A stretch of 64,000 nt of DNA from Euglena gracilis (GCA_039621445.1 CP154954.1:48091847-48155846), one strand, 5' to 3'; positions 20,773-31,617 are shown, counted from the first letter of the stretch. Numbers and translations: made by a program. The notes: a model not told the origin generated them from the sequence alone.

Positions 20773-20949
20773 CTGTCTGGCAAAAGGCCTCTTCGTTTCC
20801 TTGCCGTCCACGCTCCCGACTTTTCTTCTCTTTCTCCTGCTGGGCTGCCCGAGCTGCCTCCTCTTTGATGCGTTGGAAGACCTCCGGAGGGAAGACGGCC
20901 ATCTCCGCCCACGTCCGCAGGAGTTTTGCATACTTCTGCTGATTGGACC
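20773..20949 (-). CDS. RPR/CID-like exon (RNA polymerase II CTD-interaction helix)
   Basis: The acceptor tgccaccgcag leads, with two bases in, to QQKYAKLLRTWAEMAVFPPE, VFQRIKEEAARAAQQEKEKK and SRERGRQG, ending ACAG|GTCCATC. The pattern hydrophobic-hydrophobic-x-x-Trp-x-x-x-x-hydrophobic-Phe-Pro-x-x-hydrophobic is what closes RPR (CTD-interacting) domains of 3'-end and splicing factors, usually followed by a charged helix as here. Together with the downstream Pro-rich and Arg-Ser exons on the same strand this suggests an SR-related CTD-interacting protein. The earlier helices of the domain were not located, so the family call is an inference. Confidence 0.5.
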
Positions 20950-21553
20950 CTGCGGTGGCACAGAGATGCCACCCCGGAAAGACCACTGGACAGCTCTCGT
21001 ACTGACCCTGGCCCTCTGGGTACCTGTTATTTGGCAATGTGGAAAACCTTGGTGCCCTGTTTGCTTCCCTAAAAAAGATATTTCCCAATATTGTGGAACC
21101 AATAGAAGCGTGGGACCACCACAAGTCTGCCCTCGGTCCGGTCCACCGCGCGCGCACCCCCAATTTTAATGGGAAGCCTCCAGAAATAAACAGAAATCAA
21201 ACAGGTCCAAAAAAGGTATCAAACAGGTCCAAAAAATAGAAACACAACTCCCGCTGCTGAAAGCGGCGGTCTGCCATCAATGCACCAGCACTTTAATTCA
21301 GAGACGGGGATTATAAATGGCAATGCTCTTTCGGAAGGATCACAAACAATATCCCCTCTGGGCGATGTGTGGGAACCAAAAATGACTCAGGATTGGAAAA
21401 CGTCCAGAAATGAATATTTTGCGAAAGCAAATAATGCATTTATCTCAAACTGTATTGCAAGGAATTCACATCTGGATATTTTCTTCTGACTTTCCGCTTG
21501 GCGTGTTTAGAATTCGAACCTACTCAATGCACCCATTCTCTTTGTGCTTGCAG
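20950..21553. other. intron or intergenic stretch
   Basis: On the plus strand 21,300-21,488 is open and protein-like (GIINGNALSEGSQTISPLGD) but AT-rich and without a clear donor, so it is not called as an exon. The boundary between the minus gene and the plus-strand exons should lie near here. Confidence 0.3.
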
Positions 21554-21677
21554 TCCGACATCTTGAAGCTCCTCACAAAGGTGGTACGTAACACAGAAGA
21601 CATGACAGGAAGTCTTCCAAAAGAAAAAAACGACAATTTTCCTTTGCCGTCATTTGTCCAGAGTGCAATAGTTGGAG
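21554..21677 (+). CDS. plus-strand exon of ordinary composition
   Basis: A pyrimidine-rich acceptor (cattctctttgtgcttgcag) opens SDILKLLTKVVRNTEDMTGS, continues LPKEKNDNFPLPSFVQSAIV, and stops at GGAG|GTGAGC, a good donor. The exit phase is 1. Residue content is unlike the Ala/Arg-rich coiled-coil exons downstream, so it may belong to an N-terminal part or to a separate gene. Function unknown. Confidence 0.5.
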
Positions 21678-21948
21678 GTGAGCTGAATTTGATTTGTGGT
21701 GGGAGTTATTGAGATTAAAGCATTGGGAAATCCACAACTGCTTACAGCTGTTTGAATTTTGAATTGAGTCCCTTTGGCTGTGCTGCCAATTTGTTAAGTT
21801 TAACAACTCTTTTAAATGGTCTTGCCTCACTTCATGATCTAAAGGCCTCGAGGCTCTTTGATCGAATCCACCTGGTCTTTGAAAAAAGCACGTTCCAGAA
21901 TGTGTTGAAGGCCATGTATGTGTTGTTTGACATTTGAAATCGTTTCAG

Positions 21949-22074
21949 GCATCCAGCACGCCTCTCTTGGTGAACATCACTCAGCAGACCGCATTCAACC
22001 CAGGGAACTTGATACTTTGTGGGAAAATTCGCCACCCTTATACATACATATTTTGTGGATCACTTCCTTTTTAT
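21949..22074 (+). CDS. candidate plus-strand exon
   Basis: The acceptor aaatcgtttcag is good. Joined in phase with the previous exon it reads GIQHASLGEHHSADRIQPRE. In another phase the same block reads TPLLVNITQQTAFNPGNLIL, which looks at least as protein-like. A GTCCAC donor is possible at 22,075. The frame is not settled. Confidence 0.35.
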
Positions 22075-22197
22075 GTCCACTGAACCAGGCTCAACTAAAA
22101 TGGAATATGGCATGCGGACTGATGTGTGATTTCGGTGATTTTTTTTTAATTCATTTGTAAATCCCTTGTTTTGCTTCAAACACATGCTGCAGATGTC

Positions 22198-22350
22198 ACG
22201 AATGATCACGCTTTCTGAACAAATGGTTTCACGGTATTTTGCCAAGAAGCTGGCCCCCTGCCACAGAGCCAACTGTTCACTCCCGACATCTCTGTCGACG
22301 GCCATCTCATTCAAAATGCAACACCCGGTGTGGTGCCCTCTTTCCGCCGA
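22198..22350 (+). CDS. candidate plus-strand exon(s), frame unresolved
   Basis: After cacatgctgcag one frame is MSRMITLSEQMVSRYFAKKL. From a second acceptor (cctgccacag, 22,266) another frame is SQLFTPDISVDGHLIQNATP, ending GCCGAG|GTCATC. Either, or both as separate exons, may be real. The minus strand is open as well. Confidence 0.3.
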
Positions 22351-22808
22351 GGTCATCATTGTAGTGCATTCTGGTGTAATTCCAGCGCTGTAGGGACATA
22401 CACTCACACCTTGTGTGGTTGGTGTGGTTGGTGTGGTCTGAGCCCCCCCCCCCCCCAGGGCACTGGGTCCTGGGCAGGGGTTGGACGAGAATCAAAAGAA
22501 AAAGTTTTCCTCTTCCTCAATGCTTTGTGCCAGAGAATTTCAGACCCATCCTCCCCTCCCCCTTCATTCAGTATTGCCTTTCTTTAAAGCACCTTGGGCA
22601 AGTGGCGGCTTCACGATCTTGGGCATTTTGCGGCTGCTGATTTTGCGGTATCGGCCCAACAATGTCAGCCGAGGCAGCGTCTGAAGGGGCATCTCCGTAT
22701 GTGGACTGCAGCCTCCACCTGCCTCCAAAAAATGAAAAGCAATCAAACATGTTTATTGTGTATGAATCGGGATGGAAGGTCGCTGTCCACCTGGGCTGCC
22801 ACTCACAG

Positions 22809-22920
22809 GCCCCGGCCCGGGCAAGGGCTCCCCCGGCGACACGGAGCACCTGCTGCGCCACCTGGCGGTGACCACGGAGCAGAATGCGGCGTTGGCCTCA
22901 GAGCCAGACGATTGCTTGCC
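22809..22920 (+). CDS. coiled-coil exon, first of the plus-strand series
   Basis: The acceptor ctgccactcacag, two bases, then PGPGKGSPGDTEHLLRHLAV and TTEQNAALASEPDDC up to CC|GTGGGC. The second part is helical with the residue style of the later coiled-coil exons. Phase 1 in, 2 out. Confidence 0.45.
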
Positions 22921-24744
22921 GTGGGCCTGCCCCATGCCGCGGGGAATTGCGCAGGTCCACAACAACGTGGCAAGTGGAATCACCTGAATTATCACGCTTG
23001 GCCACATCAACAATCGTTTCACACATGAACAATCTTTTCACAAAGAATAACTGAAATTGTTTACACAATCATTTAGAATGGATCACGCACTATCACGAAT
23101 TGGCCTCGTTTTGGTAAAAACAGTTCTTTTCAGTAAAAGCATGCCAAATCGTGCAACAGGACACCAAACCACGTAAATCACACACAAAAATGTACAGGAA
23201 TGTTGGTCAGAATGTGTTCACCCTCAAGGAAATTTTCATTTCTTATTGAGGAAACCGCTTTTTTATTTTAGTTTGGTTGCTTGAGTTGTGGGTCAGGGAC
23301 TGCCAAAGTCCCCGATAGTTTAAAATGGAGAAGTTGAGGGACATTGTTTTTGCCAGTGGGAGTACTGCAGTACTCCCCATAGCATTCCCACACTGTACGT
23401 GTTTGTGTTGCTCGAACCACACCAATAATAATAATTCGCCTCAATCCCAAGTTTCTTTCTTCTCTCAAGCCAGGGAAGGTGTATATGCACTGAAAATTAT
23501 CAGAATTATCAGCACGCCAGTGATCCACGTGCATTGCTTATTAATTTTCAGCCTCGCACATCAGAGATCATGCCATAGTATTTTGAAAAAATTAATGTTC
23601 TGAATGATATACTTGTAGCAAAATTAACCCCCCCACCCCACTTAGAAGCCCCCCGGGGCTACTATTCGCTCACTCTGCGGAAAACCCGAGGGGGGGGGCT
23701 TCTAATTGGGTACCCTTTAGCCCCCCCCCCCCCATTTGAAACCCCCCCCCCCAGGTTTCCCGCCAAAAATCCAAATAACAGCCCCCCCCCCCCCCGGCGA
23801 AGCCGGGGGGAAAATTTGACGCAAAAATTTCCGGAAAATGGTGAAAAACTCGAAAATTCTCCACAAAAAAAGGTCGACATTGGGAACAAAAGTGATATCT
23901 GGTATCCTTGAAACATGGCCTATCCACCCAAAAACTAGAATAAATGCGTTCTGCAATTTTTTAAACTTGGACCCCGTTCGATCCCCGGATCGACCGCCGG
24001 CCGAAGGTTTTCCCTTTAGACAAAGTTATTTGGGGGGGGGGCTTCTAATTGGGGGGGTTTATACAAGTTTTTTCGTTTTTCTGCAAAACTGGAATTTTTT
24101 GTCTTGGCAAAAAGTCGCGTACAGCTACCTCCCCCCCCCCCCCCCGGGCGCTTGGCCCCGGGGCGTTTGGCCCCTCTCCTCCTGAAATGCAATTTTGGCC
24201 CCCCTACAGTTGGCCTTCAATTTTGCACATGGCCGCCAAAATTCTTAACATGCAAATTTGGCCCCTTAAGGTTGGCCTCCTGGCCTTACCTTCATTTGTG
24301 GCCCTTTGGCCCGGGCCACAAATGAAGGTAAGGCACTTGGCAGTTGGCCCGGGGAGGGGTGGGAGAGGTAACCCATGCAAAATCATGTGAACTCATGTGT
24401 GTAATTTTTGGTCGCTGGGTTTTTTTATTTGCACCGAGAAGATGGAGGTGAGGTTGGCCAGGATCGCCGAAAGTGTCAAACAGACAAGGAACTTCCTCAT
24501 TGACGCCGTCGAATTTGGGCAACTTCATCCAGACTGGACTGAGGTTGTTTTTGGGCCAGGATCCAAAACAATCCCCTCAGGGGGGTTGTGCCTGCCATGG
24601 GTCCCCTTAGAACAAGGCACCCCCCCCCCCCCCCACCGACCTTGGCGTTGGTGAAAAGAGGCCTGGTGGTGGCAGGGTCGGGTCTGAAGTGAAAATCTGA
24701 AGTTTTCACTAGGACACTCCTCGGGAGGCTGTCAGCAAAGCATT
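22921..24744. other. intron with C/G-run elements
   Basis: 23,625-24,061 has inverted ends of the form AACCCCCCC...GGGGGGGTT with gcttctaattgggg repeats inside. 24,130-24,360 is rich in TTTGGCCC, with an inverted pair (cttaccttcatttgtggcc / ggccacaaatgaaggtaag) at 24,284-24,332. A short plus frame at 24,440 (MEVRLARIAESVKQTRNFLI) is noted but not called. Confidence 0.35.
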
Positions 24745-24921
24745 GGTATGGCCCGAGCTCGACGCGCTGCAGCGGAAGCTGGAGCAGTGCGGCCGGGACG
24801 CCGCCGACTTCCGGCGGTCCGTCAGCCGCGGGGGGCGGCAGACCCCGGGGGCGGCGGGGCCCCCGGAGGCCGCGCCGCAGACCGACGACGAAGGCGCCAC
24901 CCCAGCCTGGGCCAGCCACGG
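24745..24921 (+). CDS. coiled-coil exon
   Basis: WPELDALQRKLEQCGRDAAD FRRSV is an amphipathic helix, followed by a Gly/Pro/acidic tail (PPEAAPQTDDEGATPAW) to CACGG|GTCTGT. The acceptor is one of the AGs just upstream (cagcaaag). Confidence 0.5.
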
Positions 24922-24989
24922 GTCTGTTTGCTATGGGCACTTGTTGCCCTCGTGTCCTGATTCCCCTTGGAAGGAAGAAAAGCAAAAGC

Positions 24990-25055
24990 AAACAGACAAA
25001 CAGACAAACAAGCAAACAAACAAGCAACCAAACAGACAGACATACAAAAATGCAA

Positions 25056-25112
<57 letters not shown>
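24990..25112. repeat. (ACAG)n / (ACAA)n microsatellite
   Basis: Tandem caaacaga and cagacaga units lying in the intron between two coiled-coil exons. Confidence 0.9.
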
Positions 25113-25115
<3 letters not shown>

Positions 25116-25315
25116 GCAAATAAATTAACACGCACGCAAACAAACAAACAGTTAAACAAACTTTTATTTTATTTTTTTGGCATGATTTGATGTTTTTTGT
25201 GTTCGCCGTCACCCCACCCCGTCCATCATCACAAACCGCCCCGTGTGCCGCCCTCTCCCGCCCCCCCGTCGCACCGGCCCCACCGCCCCTGCCGGACGCC
25301 GTCGCCTCCGCGGAG

Positions 25316-25501
25316 GCCCTCGCCGCACACCACACGCTGCAGTGGCAGAGCGCGGCACAGGGCGTCGCGGCGGCGGCGGCGGCGGCGGACCGGGAGGCAG
25401 CGGCGCGGCGGGGCGAGCGGCCGGCGGCGGCGCTGCGCCAGGCGGAGGAGGAGTGCCGCGACCTGCGGTCCGCCCTGCAGCGGCTGCAGCGCGACGCGGG
25501 C
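25316..25501 (+). CDS. coiled-coil exon, Ala-rich
   Basis: About 100 bases of almost pure pyrimidine/C-rich sequence precede the acceptor cgcggag. The 62 codons read in phase 0: ALAAHHTLQWQSAAQGVAAA, then AADREAAARRGERPAAALRQ, AEEECRDLRSALQRLQRDAG before GTGGCG. Typical heptad-like spacing of Leu and Ala. Confidence 0.6.
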
Positions 25502-25599
25502 GTGGCGGCGGAGCCAGGGCTGGCGATGCCGATCCTGCCATGGCCGTGCCGCCGGCCCTCCGGCTGTCTGCTGGGGGTCCACACACCAATTGTATATTC

Positions 25600-25668
25600 A
25601 ATATGTATATATATATACATGTACATATACATATACATATACATACATATATATATATAATATATATA

Positions 25669-25707
<39 letters not shown>
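25600..25707. repeat. (TA)n microsatellite
   Basis: TATACATA and TA tracts ending at the left end of the next foldback element. Confidence 0.9.
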
Positions 25708-25712
<5 letters not shown>

Positions 25713-25995
25713 AGTGTTAAGTTTAGGGCCCCCCCGGGGGGGGTACGAAGCTTGACACCGGGGTGGGCACCCCCTTAATGAAAGGTATAGGGTTAGGTGC
25801 GCACATGCTAATTTAAGTTAAATGGCTGCGTTGCGCTAATAGGCTATGTTGTGAAACAGTGTCGATTAGCGCAACATAGACAAATAGAGAAAATTAGCAT
25901 GTGTGCACCTAACCCTATACCTTCAATAACGGGGGTGCCCAACCCGGTGTCAAGTTTAGTACCCCCCCGGGGGGTACTAAACGTAACACTTGCCA
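25708..25995. mobile_element. foldback element with TGGCAAGTGTTA ends
   Basis: The two halves are inverted copies: TGGCAAGTGTTAAGTTTAG at the left, its near reverse complement at the right, then GTCAAGCTTCG/ACCGGTG blocks, GGTATAGGGTTAGGTGC and ATTAGCGCAAC arms meeting near 25,850. The flanks are TA repeats on both sides. No frame belongs to it. Confidence 0.75.
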
Positions 25996-26013
25996 TATAT
26001 ATGTACATATATG

Positions 26014-26060
<47 letters not shown>

Positions 26061-26062
26061 GT

Positions 26063-26149
<87 letters not shown>

Positions 26150-26190
26150 GTGTGTGTGTGTGTACACACACACACACACACACAGCAGCG
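25996..26190. repeat. (TA)n, (TG)n and (CA)n microsatellite cluster
   Basis: Compound tract with two gtgtgtgtacacacacac palindromes, lying between two foldback elements. Confidence 0.9.
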
Positions 26191-26194
26191 AGAT

Positions 26195-26938
26195 TGGCAG
26201 CGAGATTCTACTTGACCCCCCCCCACCGGGGGGACAAGTAGAATCTGCAGGGGGGCCAAATTTCTTTTTACGTTAACGATGGAGCAGGGTTAGGGTTAGG
26301 AGCATACATCTCTCTGAGGTTTTGCGACCCCCCCCCTGGGGGGGCGGCTGCAGCCAGCCCCGATTTGGGCCCAGCCCAGCCGCAGCAGCCCCCTCCCCCC
26401 GGGGGGGGGGGGGTGCTGCTACCCATAGCTACCCAGACCTTTTTGGGGGTCCAGCCCAAAAGTTTTCCGCGGAAACCGCCGAAATTTTTTTTGAAAAACT
26501 GTGTTCAAAACTGGCCAAACATGGGGTTTGGGGGGCGTTTGGGGCATTTTTGCGGGGTTTCAGATGCATCATTTTTTTCAAAACTGTGTTCTGCAGGTCA
26601 TTTTTGGGCATTTTTCCGTTTTAAATCCAGCTCGCCCCGGTTCGGGTCCAGCCGGGGTCCAGCCCCCCCCCCCCCCCGGGGGGGAGCTAGCCAGCCCAAA
26701 TTTCTAGCCCTAACCCAGCAACCCCCCCCCCCGGGGCCTTAAAGAGAAGTATGGTTAAGGGTTTGGCCTGGCTTTAGGCCTGACTTGCACACCTAACACC
26801 CGTCCATAAGTTAGGCCTGAAGTTAGGCCCAACTCCTGACCCTAACCCCATTCCATTCATAACGCAAAATTTTTCGCGAACCCCCCCTGGAGATTCTACT
26901 TGGCCCCCCCAGGGGGGCCAAGTGGAATCTCGCTGCCA
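26195..26938. mobile_element. foldback-type element with TGGCAGCGAGATTCTACTTG ends
   Basis: Left TGGCAGCGAGATTCTACTTG, right TGGCAGCGAGATTCCACTTG when read in reverse. Each end is followed by a C/G hairpin (CCCCCC...GGGGGG). Subterminal GGGTTAGGGTTAGG lies at the left and CCCTAACCCCATTCC at the right. The flanks are AC and ATAC tracts. The middle (26,330-26,745) holds other C/G-run sequence, perhaps a nested insertion. Confidence 0.65.
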
Positions 26939-27264
26939 TACATATTACAATTATATGCCTGTATTGTATTATAATATACATACACACATATTAAAAATAC
27001 AACTGTATATACAATATACAATTGTGTATACAATTGTATATTGCATTGCTGGTGTAGGTTGTCTGCCTGCGTTGCGAGTGTGAAGTGGAAGCTGTGTGGC
27101 TTTCCTCCCACGCGGCAGGCCGATTTGTGTTGAAACGCCAGTTCCCTTTTTCTTTCAATGGACAAACGTCGTCCGTGGAATGATGAGCAACAGACGGTGA
27201 ATTCCACGCGCGCCGTGTGCCGTTTGTCACGTGACGTGGACTCTGGGAGAGCACTGGCTTCCAG

Positions 27265-27382
27265 TTGAAGGAGCTGGCGGTGGTGAAGAAGAGAACGTTG
27301 GCGAAGGAAATCGGGGCCCTGGAGGCGAAGGTCCGCGATGGTGAGGCGGAGGTGGCGGCGCACGCCCGGGAGCTGGCGGCCT
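27265..27382 (+). CDS. coiled-coil exon
   Basis: The acceptor gcactggcttccag is followed in phase 0 by LKELAVVKKRTLAKEIGALE and AKVRDGEAEVAAHARELAA up to T|GTACGG. Codon choice is less GC-extreme than in its neighbours. A clear heptad pattern. Confidence 0.65.
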
Positions 27383-29175
27383 GTACGGGTCGGCCAGCCA
27401 GCCCTTCGCCCACAATGGTTTAGCTTTGGATCGCGGCAACGGGTGGCAAGGGTTGCGATGGTTTGCGTTGTCTTGCAGGGCGATCCAACGCAACTGTTGG
27501 CACTGTGCATTTTGAAATTTAACACAAAAGATCAGCCAAACATTCTGAATGGCATGTGTGTGGGAGGATGACTGAGAACTCGCTGACTAGGGCTGACTAG
27601 GGTGAAAGCCGGAAACCCTTTGGGTGTGGGTGGGGTCGACCCCCCACCCTTCCTAGTTTCAAGGGCCCCATTTTTGTGTCCAGAATTTCCTTGGCACCTT
27701 CCTCACCAATCAAATTTTTTTTGTGAAGTGCGACCCCCTCCCGCCTCCACCTCCACCCTCCGCCCGGATGGGGAGTCTGCCCCCCCCCCCTGCCAGCCCT
27801 CCCGTTGCCAGCCCTCTTCCTTGAGGGGTCAGGTTCCCAGGGTGTGCGATCTGGCAGGCGACTAGCACAAGCGATGAGGTCCTGGCCCTGGCCGCACGGG
27901 TGGCGGCCATTCGACACGCGCCCCTACTACCACCCCCCCTTCTCACTCCACCTATCAGACGGTTCCATCGACCCGGGTGTGGGCATCCACTAAGCTTTAT
28001 GAGACAAATACCTCATTATCGCACCCAATTTCTTCGTAATCTCCATCTGCTGCCAGTGGCGACCCCCCGCCTGTCCTCATCAACTTTGCCACACCCGCCC
28101 TCTTTTGGCGAAAGAATTTTCATTACCCCCCCCCCCACGTTTGGCGGGATACTTAGGCTACCTTATCTTTCTAAAAGGCCTTTGATTTTCCGTCCTTTTC
28201 AGTGGGCTCCGACGCGCTTCTCCACGATCCCTGCTTCAAGGCTCACCTCCAAACAGGAAATCGCATCCCCCAGGGGAGGCGGTATGACTGGTGCGGAATG
28301 TTTTTCTCACGAGGAAGTGGAATCTAAGGAACACATTGACCAAGGGCAATTTTTATTTTTTGCGAAGGTGTGCCAATGAAGAATTTGCATGCCCATGGGG
28401 CGCTCAAAGGGAACATGCACAAACGTCCCCCTCCCTTCTTTCCATCCATGGAGTATCAACATTTTTTTGTTTGTTCAAGCTTTGGGACACTGCACACTTT
28501 GGGAAGGTGTTGCAGCCGCTTGGTGGTGCTGGTGCAGGAAAAAAGAGGTCTTGCCCTCCGACCCGGCCCTTACGCTAGCCAACAGAGAACGAGTCCACAG
28601 ACAGAGGCGGAATCCAGCCAGGCCAAAGAGGGCTACGAAAGGCACCACACAAACCGCCACAGTGCACACAGGGGGTGGGCTTGCACCCAATGGCATGGGG
28701 TCGCCCATCTGCTGCCCAGGGTGGCTGCAGTTGCCTGCAATCAGCTGAGTCCCGGCGTACAGCTGCGGAGCAGGCGGCAACGTCAGGGCCCAATGGGACC
28801 GGCATGGGATCCCCGTTTGGCATGCAGTTAAGGGAATGAGGTTTTTTTATCTTCTCAAAGGTATTCCTTAATGTTCTCCGTAAACCAAACGAAGCAAAGG
28901 AAAAACGGGCGACCCGAGGCTGGGTCAAAATCCCAAACAGGAAACGCAAACCAGTCCCCCCCCCTTTTTCATTGGATGAGAAGTGTTCGAAGGGCACCAG
29001 AAACCACTTTTGTCCCCGGTGCCGATCCGCCGCTGTCAAAAATATTTTCGCCCCCCCCCCCCCAACACCAACGAAGGTCTGGGGATGGCAAGGCTTGCTT
29101 GCTTCGGTCACCCCCGGATCGCCTTGCGGGGGGCGCCGGCCCGCCCCCACCCCCTCCCCATTCCGCCCTGCACAG
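27383..29175. other. intron
   Basis: Contains a C run at 27,780 and 28,120 and open but unpatterned frames (27,600-28,800). No exon with both splice sites in a convincing frame was found. Confidence 0.35.
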
Positions 29176-29271
29176 CAATCCTGCGCGAGGAGCTGGCGGC
29201 CGCCCAGCGGCGGGCGGTGGAGCTGCTGGCCCAGGCGGAGGCGCACGGCGCGACCGCCCACCCGGCTGGCG
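29176..29271 (+). CDS. coiled-coil exon
   Basis: The acceptor ccgccctgcacag, two bases, then ILREELAAAQRRAVELLAQA EAHGATA and G|GTGGAC. A second short helical piece (EALKAGLATLCG) follows in another frame near 29,310, perhaps a further small exon. Confidence 0.55.
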
Positions 29272-29602
29272 GTGGACCCCCCGCCGGGGAGGGGGGCCGT
29301 TGGGGAGGGGTTGGAGGCGTTGAAGGCCGGGCTGGCCACGCTCTGCGGCACCAGGTCCCCAGCCAGGATACCCCCCCCCCCCCTTTATTGACCGTGGATG
29401 GGGGGTGAACCTGCGAAGGGGTACCGGCCAGACACCAACGTGCCCCCTCCCTTTTCCTCTTCCATGCTGCTGGGTGGCATTTTCCTTTTTTTTTTTTTGT
29501 CGAAGAACAGCTTTGGCAGCCCACTTTTTTGTCCCATTTTTTTTGCCAGTTTCGGATGTGCCGTTAGGCACCAGAGACCCCCCCCCCCCGCCCTTCCGCC
29601 AG

Positions 29603-29840
29603 CCCGGGTGTCTGCACCGCCGCCCTCCGCCGGGCAGAGCAGCAGCGGGACGAGGCGGAGTGGGGCCAACGGGAGGCGGAGCGGCAGGCGGGCGGACTAC
29701 GGGGACAGCTCGCGGAGGCACAGCGCGAGGCGGCCGCCCTGCGGGAGCGCCTGCGGGCCCTCGCGGCAGCGGAGGCGGCCGGCGCCACACAAGCCAGGGA
29801 GCGGGCGCACGCGGACCGCCAGGCCCCTGGCCTCCCGCGG
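29603..29840 (+). CDS. coiled-coil exon
   Basis: From the acceptor ccttccgccag the frame gives TAALRRAEQQRDEAEWGQRE, AERQAGGLRGQLAEAQREAA, ALRERLRALAAAEAAGATQA and RERAHADRQAPGLPR to CGG|GTATGG. A second acceptor inside (gagcag, 29,642) would give phase 0. Strong heptad pattern and good donor. Confidence 0.65.
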
Positions 29841-30459
29841 GTATGGACCCCTGGTTGGCTTGCTGTGGGGGGGGGGCACGGGGCATGGCGGAGGACCAAT
29901 TTACCTCCCCCTTGTCTAAGCACCACCCCCTGGTTCTTACCCAACTTCTCAAAGGTCATCTTCTCGGGGAGACTTATTTTGTGCGCGCTTTAGGGAAAGT
30001 TTCTCGAAAAATTTGAAAATTTAGAAGCTTTTGAAGCCTGATTTGGTGGGACATTGTTGATTTTTGCATCCAAGTGCAGCAGTGGACCATCAAAATAGGA
30101 GAAAATTTTCCTTTTCGGCGCGAACCACCAAATTTTTTTGCTGTCAAAAATTTCCCCCTTGTCTAAGCACCACCCCCATGTTTGGAAAATTGAACACCCC
30201 CCGGTTCTTACCCATCATTACCCGGAGCCGTCCATTTCGCCTTGGTTTCCGGCAGCCCAAATTGTTATTTTATTTTTTCTTTCGATCTTTGAGAGCCCCC
30301 GCGGTTGCCGGCACTTTTTTTCCAGACTGGAGTCACTTGGCCCTACAAAATGCCCGTCTGGAAAATACCAGCAACACAAGACCGCCACAATTGCAGTTTT
30401 GGTCCTCTGGCCACGGTCGGGTCCCCAGTGCGAAAGGCTGTGTTCTCCCATTGGCGCAG
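29841..30459. other. intron with a direct repeat
   Basis: The phrase CCCCCTTGTCTAAGCACCAC occurs at about 29,906 and 30,152, each followed by ggttcttaccca within 40 bases. This suggests a short tandem duplication. Confidence 0.5.
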
Positions 30460-30627
30460 CGGGCTGGCGGGTGGGAGGCCGCCGACCGGCTCGCGGCCCA
30501 CGAGGCGCAGTGGGCGGCACTGCAGGCGGCGACTGCGGCGCAGCACGCGGCCCAGCTGGCGGCCGTGGAGGGCCGGCACGCCGAGGCCGACCAGCGGCTG
30601 GCGGACATGCCCGGGGCCGCTCCCGAT
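30460..30627 (+). CDS. coiled-coil exon
   Basis: The acceptor cattggcgcag opens 56 codons in phase 0: RAGGWEAADRLAAHEAQWAA, LQAATAAQHAAQLAAVEGRH, AEADQRLADMPG, ending GAT|GTTGCA. Confidence 0.65.
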
Positions 30628-30753
30628 GTTGCAATCGTCTCCCACCCTGCCCTTCGCTTCGTACTCCGATGATGGCTTGTGCGGCCCCGGCGAGCCATCG
30701 GTGTCCATCCGGCACATATTACAGTTTGGGGGGTTGGCATTGCGGGTCCACAG

Positions 30754-30930
30754 CGAACGGCCCTGCCGGCGGCGGAGCGGTGCCGCGCCCTGGAGGCGGA
30801 GCTGGCGGGGGAGCAGCGGCTGCGGGGGACGCTGCAGGACGAGCTCGGGGAGGCGGAGATGACGGCCGCCGCCCGCGAGGCCGCGGTGGCGGACCTTCGG
30901 GCCCACTCGCCGCGTTGCTCCCCAAGGACG
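30754..30930 (+). CDS. coiled-coil exon
   Basis: The acceptor gcgggtccacag opens 59 codons in phase 0: RTALPAAERCRALEAELAGE, QRLRGTLQDELGEAEMTAAA, REAAVADLRAHSP, ending ACG|GTGTGG. Same phase as the previous exon, so they join directly. Confidence 0.65.
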
Positions 30931-31617
30931 GTGTGGTGGGCGGGCGCAGGGCTGAACGGGGATCCCCGAAACCCTGTGGGTGGTGGATGGTTGGGGGCGG
31001 CCCATTGAGGCAGGGTTGAAGGGACCCCCTTCTGCGGATCTGCCGAGATGTTGCTAAAATGCAAAAAAGAAGCAATTCCGAACAATGAAGAATTTTTCGA
31101 ATTCACCGTTTGTCACGGACCATCCCCGAAGTTTGATCACCTCAAACTGTGTAAGCGCGGAATACATTGAAGCATTTTCACCCCCCCCCCCTTGTATGAA
31201 AGATGTGTGCTGCAAGGAAAATTGAAGTGACCTGGGTGTGCAGCCACAGTTGCAAGCCACGGCACCCATGTTTCCTCGATGCAAAATGCAGCAGAATATC
31301 CCGCAATGTTTTGTTTTCCTTCCCGAATGATGAGTTCGCCTGTGCGACACATGAAGGTCATGCTGACTGGAAAGCATTTTCACACCACATCAAAAGGCAG
31401 CTTGCTTGCATCCTACCTGTGAAAGAAAATTTAAATTGAAACGTTATTTATAAAATTGAAATTTTAATTTGAAAATTTACAATTTAAAAGAGCATTTATT
31501 TTGTGGCACAACTCCTTCGCCTCACGCTCATGGCTCTGTAATATTGTTTTTTGGGTCTCAATATCAAAATGCCCACCAATTTCCCCATTTCTCTCGCAAG
31601 GCTCACAGCCACCACAG
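30931..31617. other. AT-rich intron
   Basis: No feature supported; a C run lies at 31,183-31,192. Confidence 0.4.

Noticed and set aside
23960-24005. GTTCGATCCCC resembling a tRNA T-arm
   Set aside because: It lies in a C/G-run repeat and no cloverleaf can be drawn upstream or downstream.
26287-26300. Telomere or chromosome end
   Set aside because: Only two TTAGGG units inside a foldback element, with unique sequence continuing on both sides.
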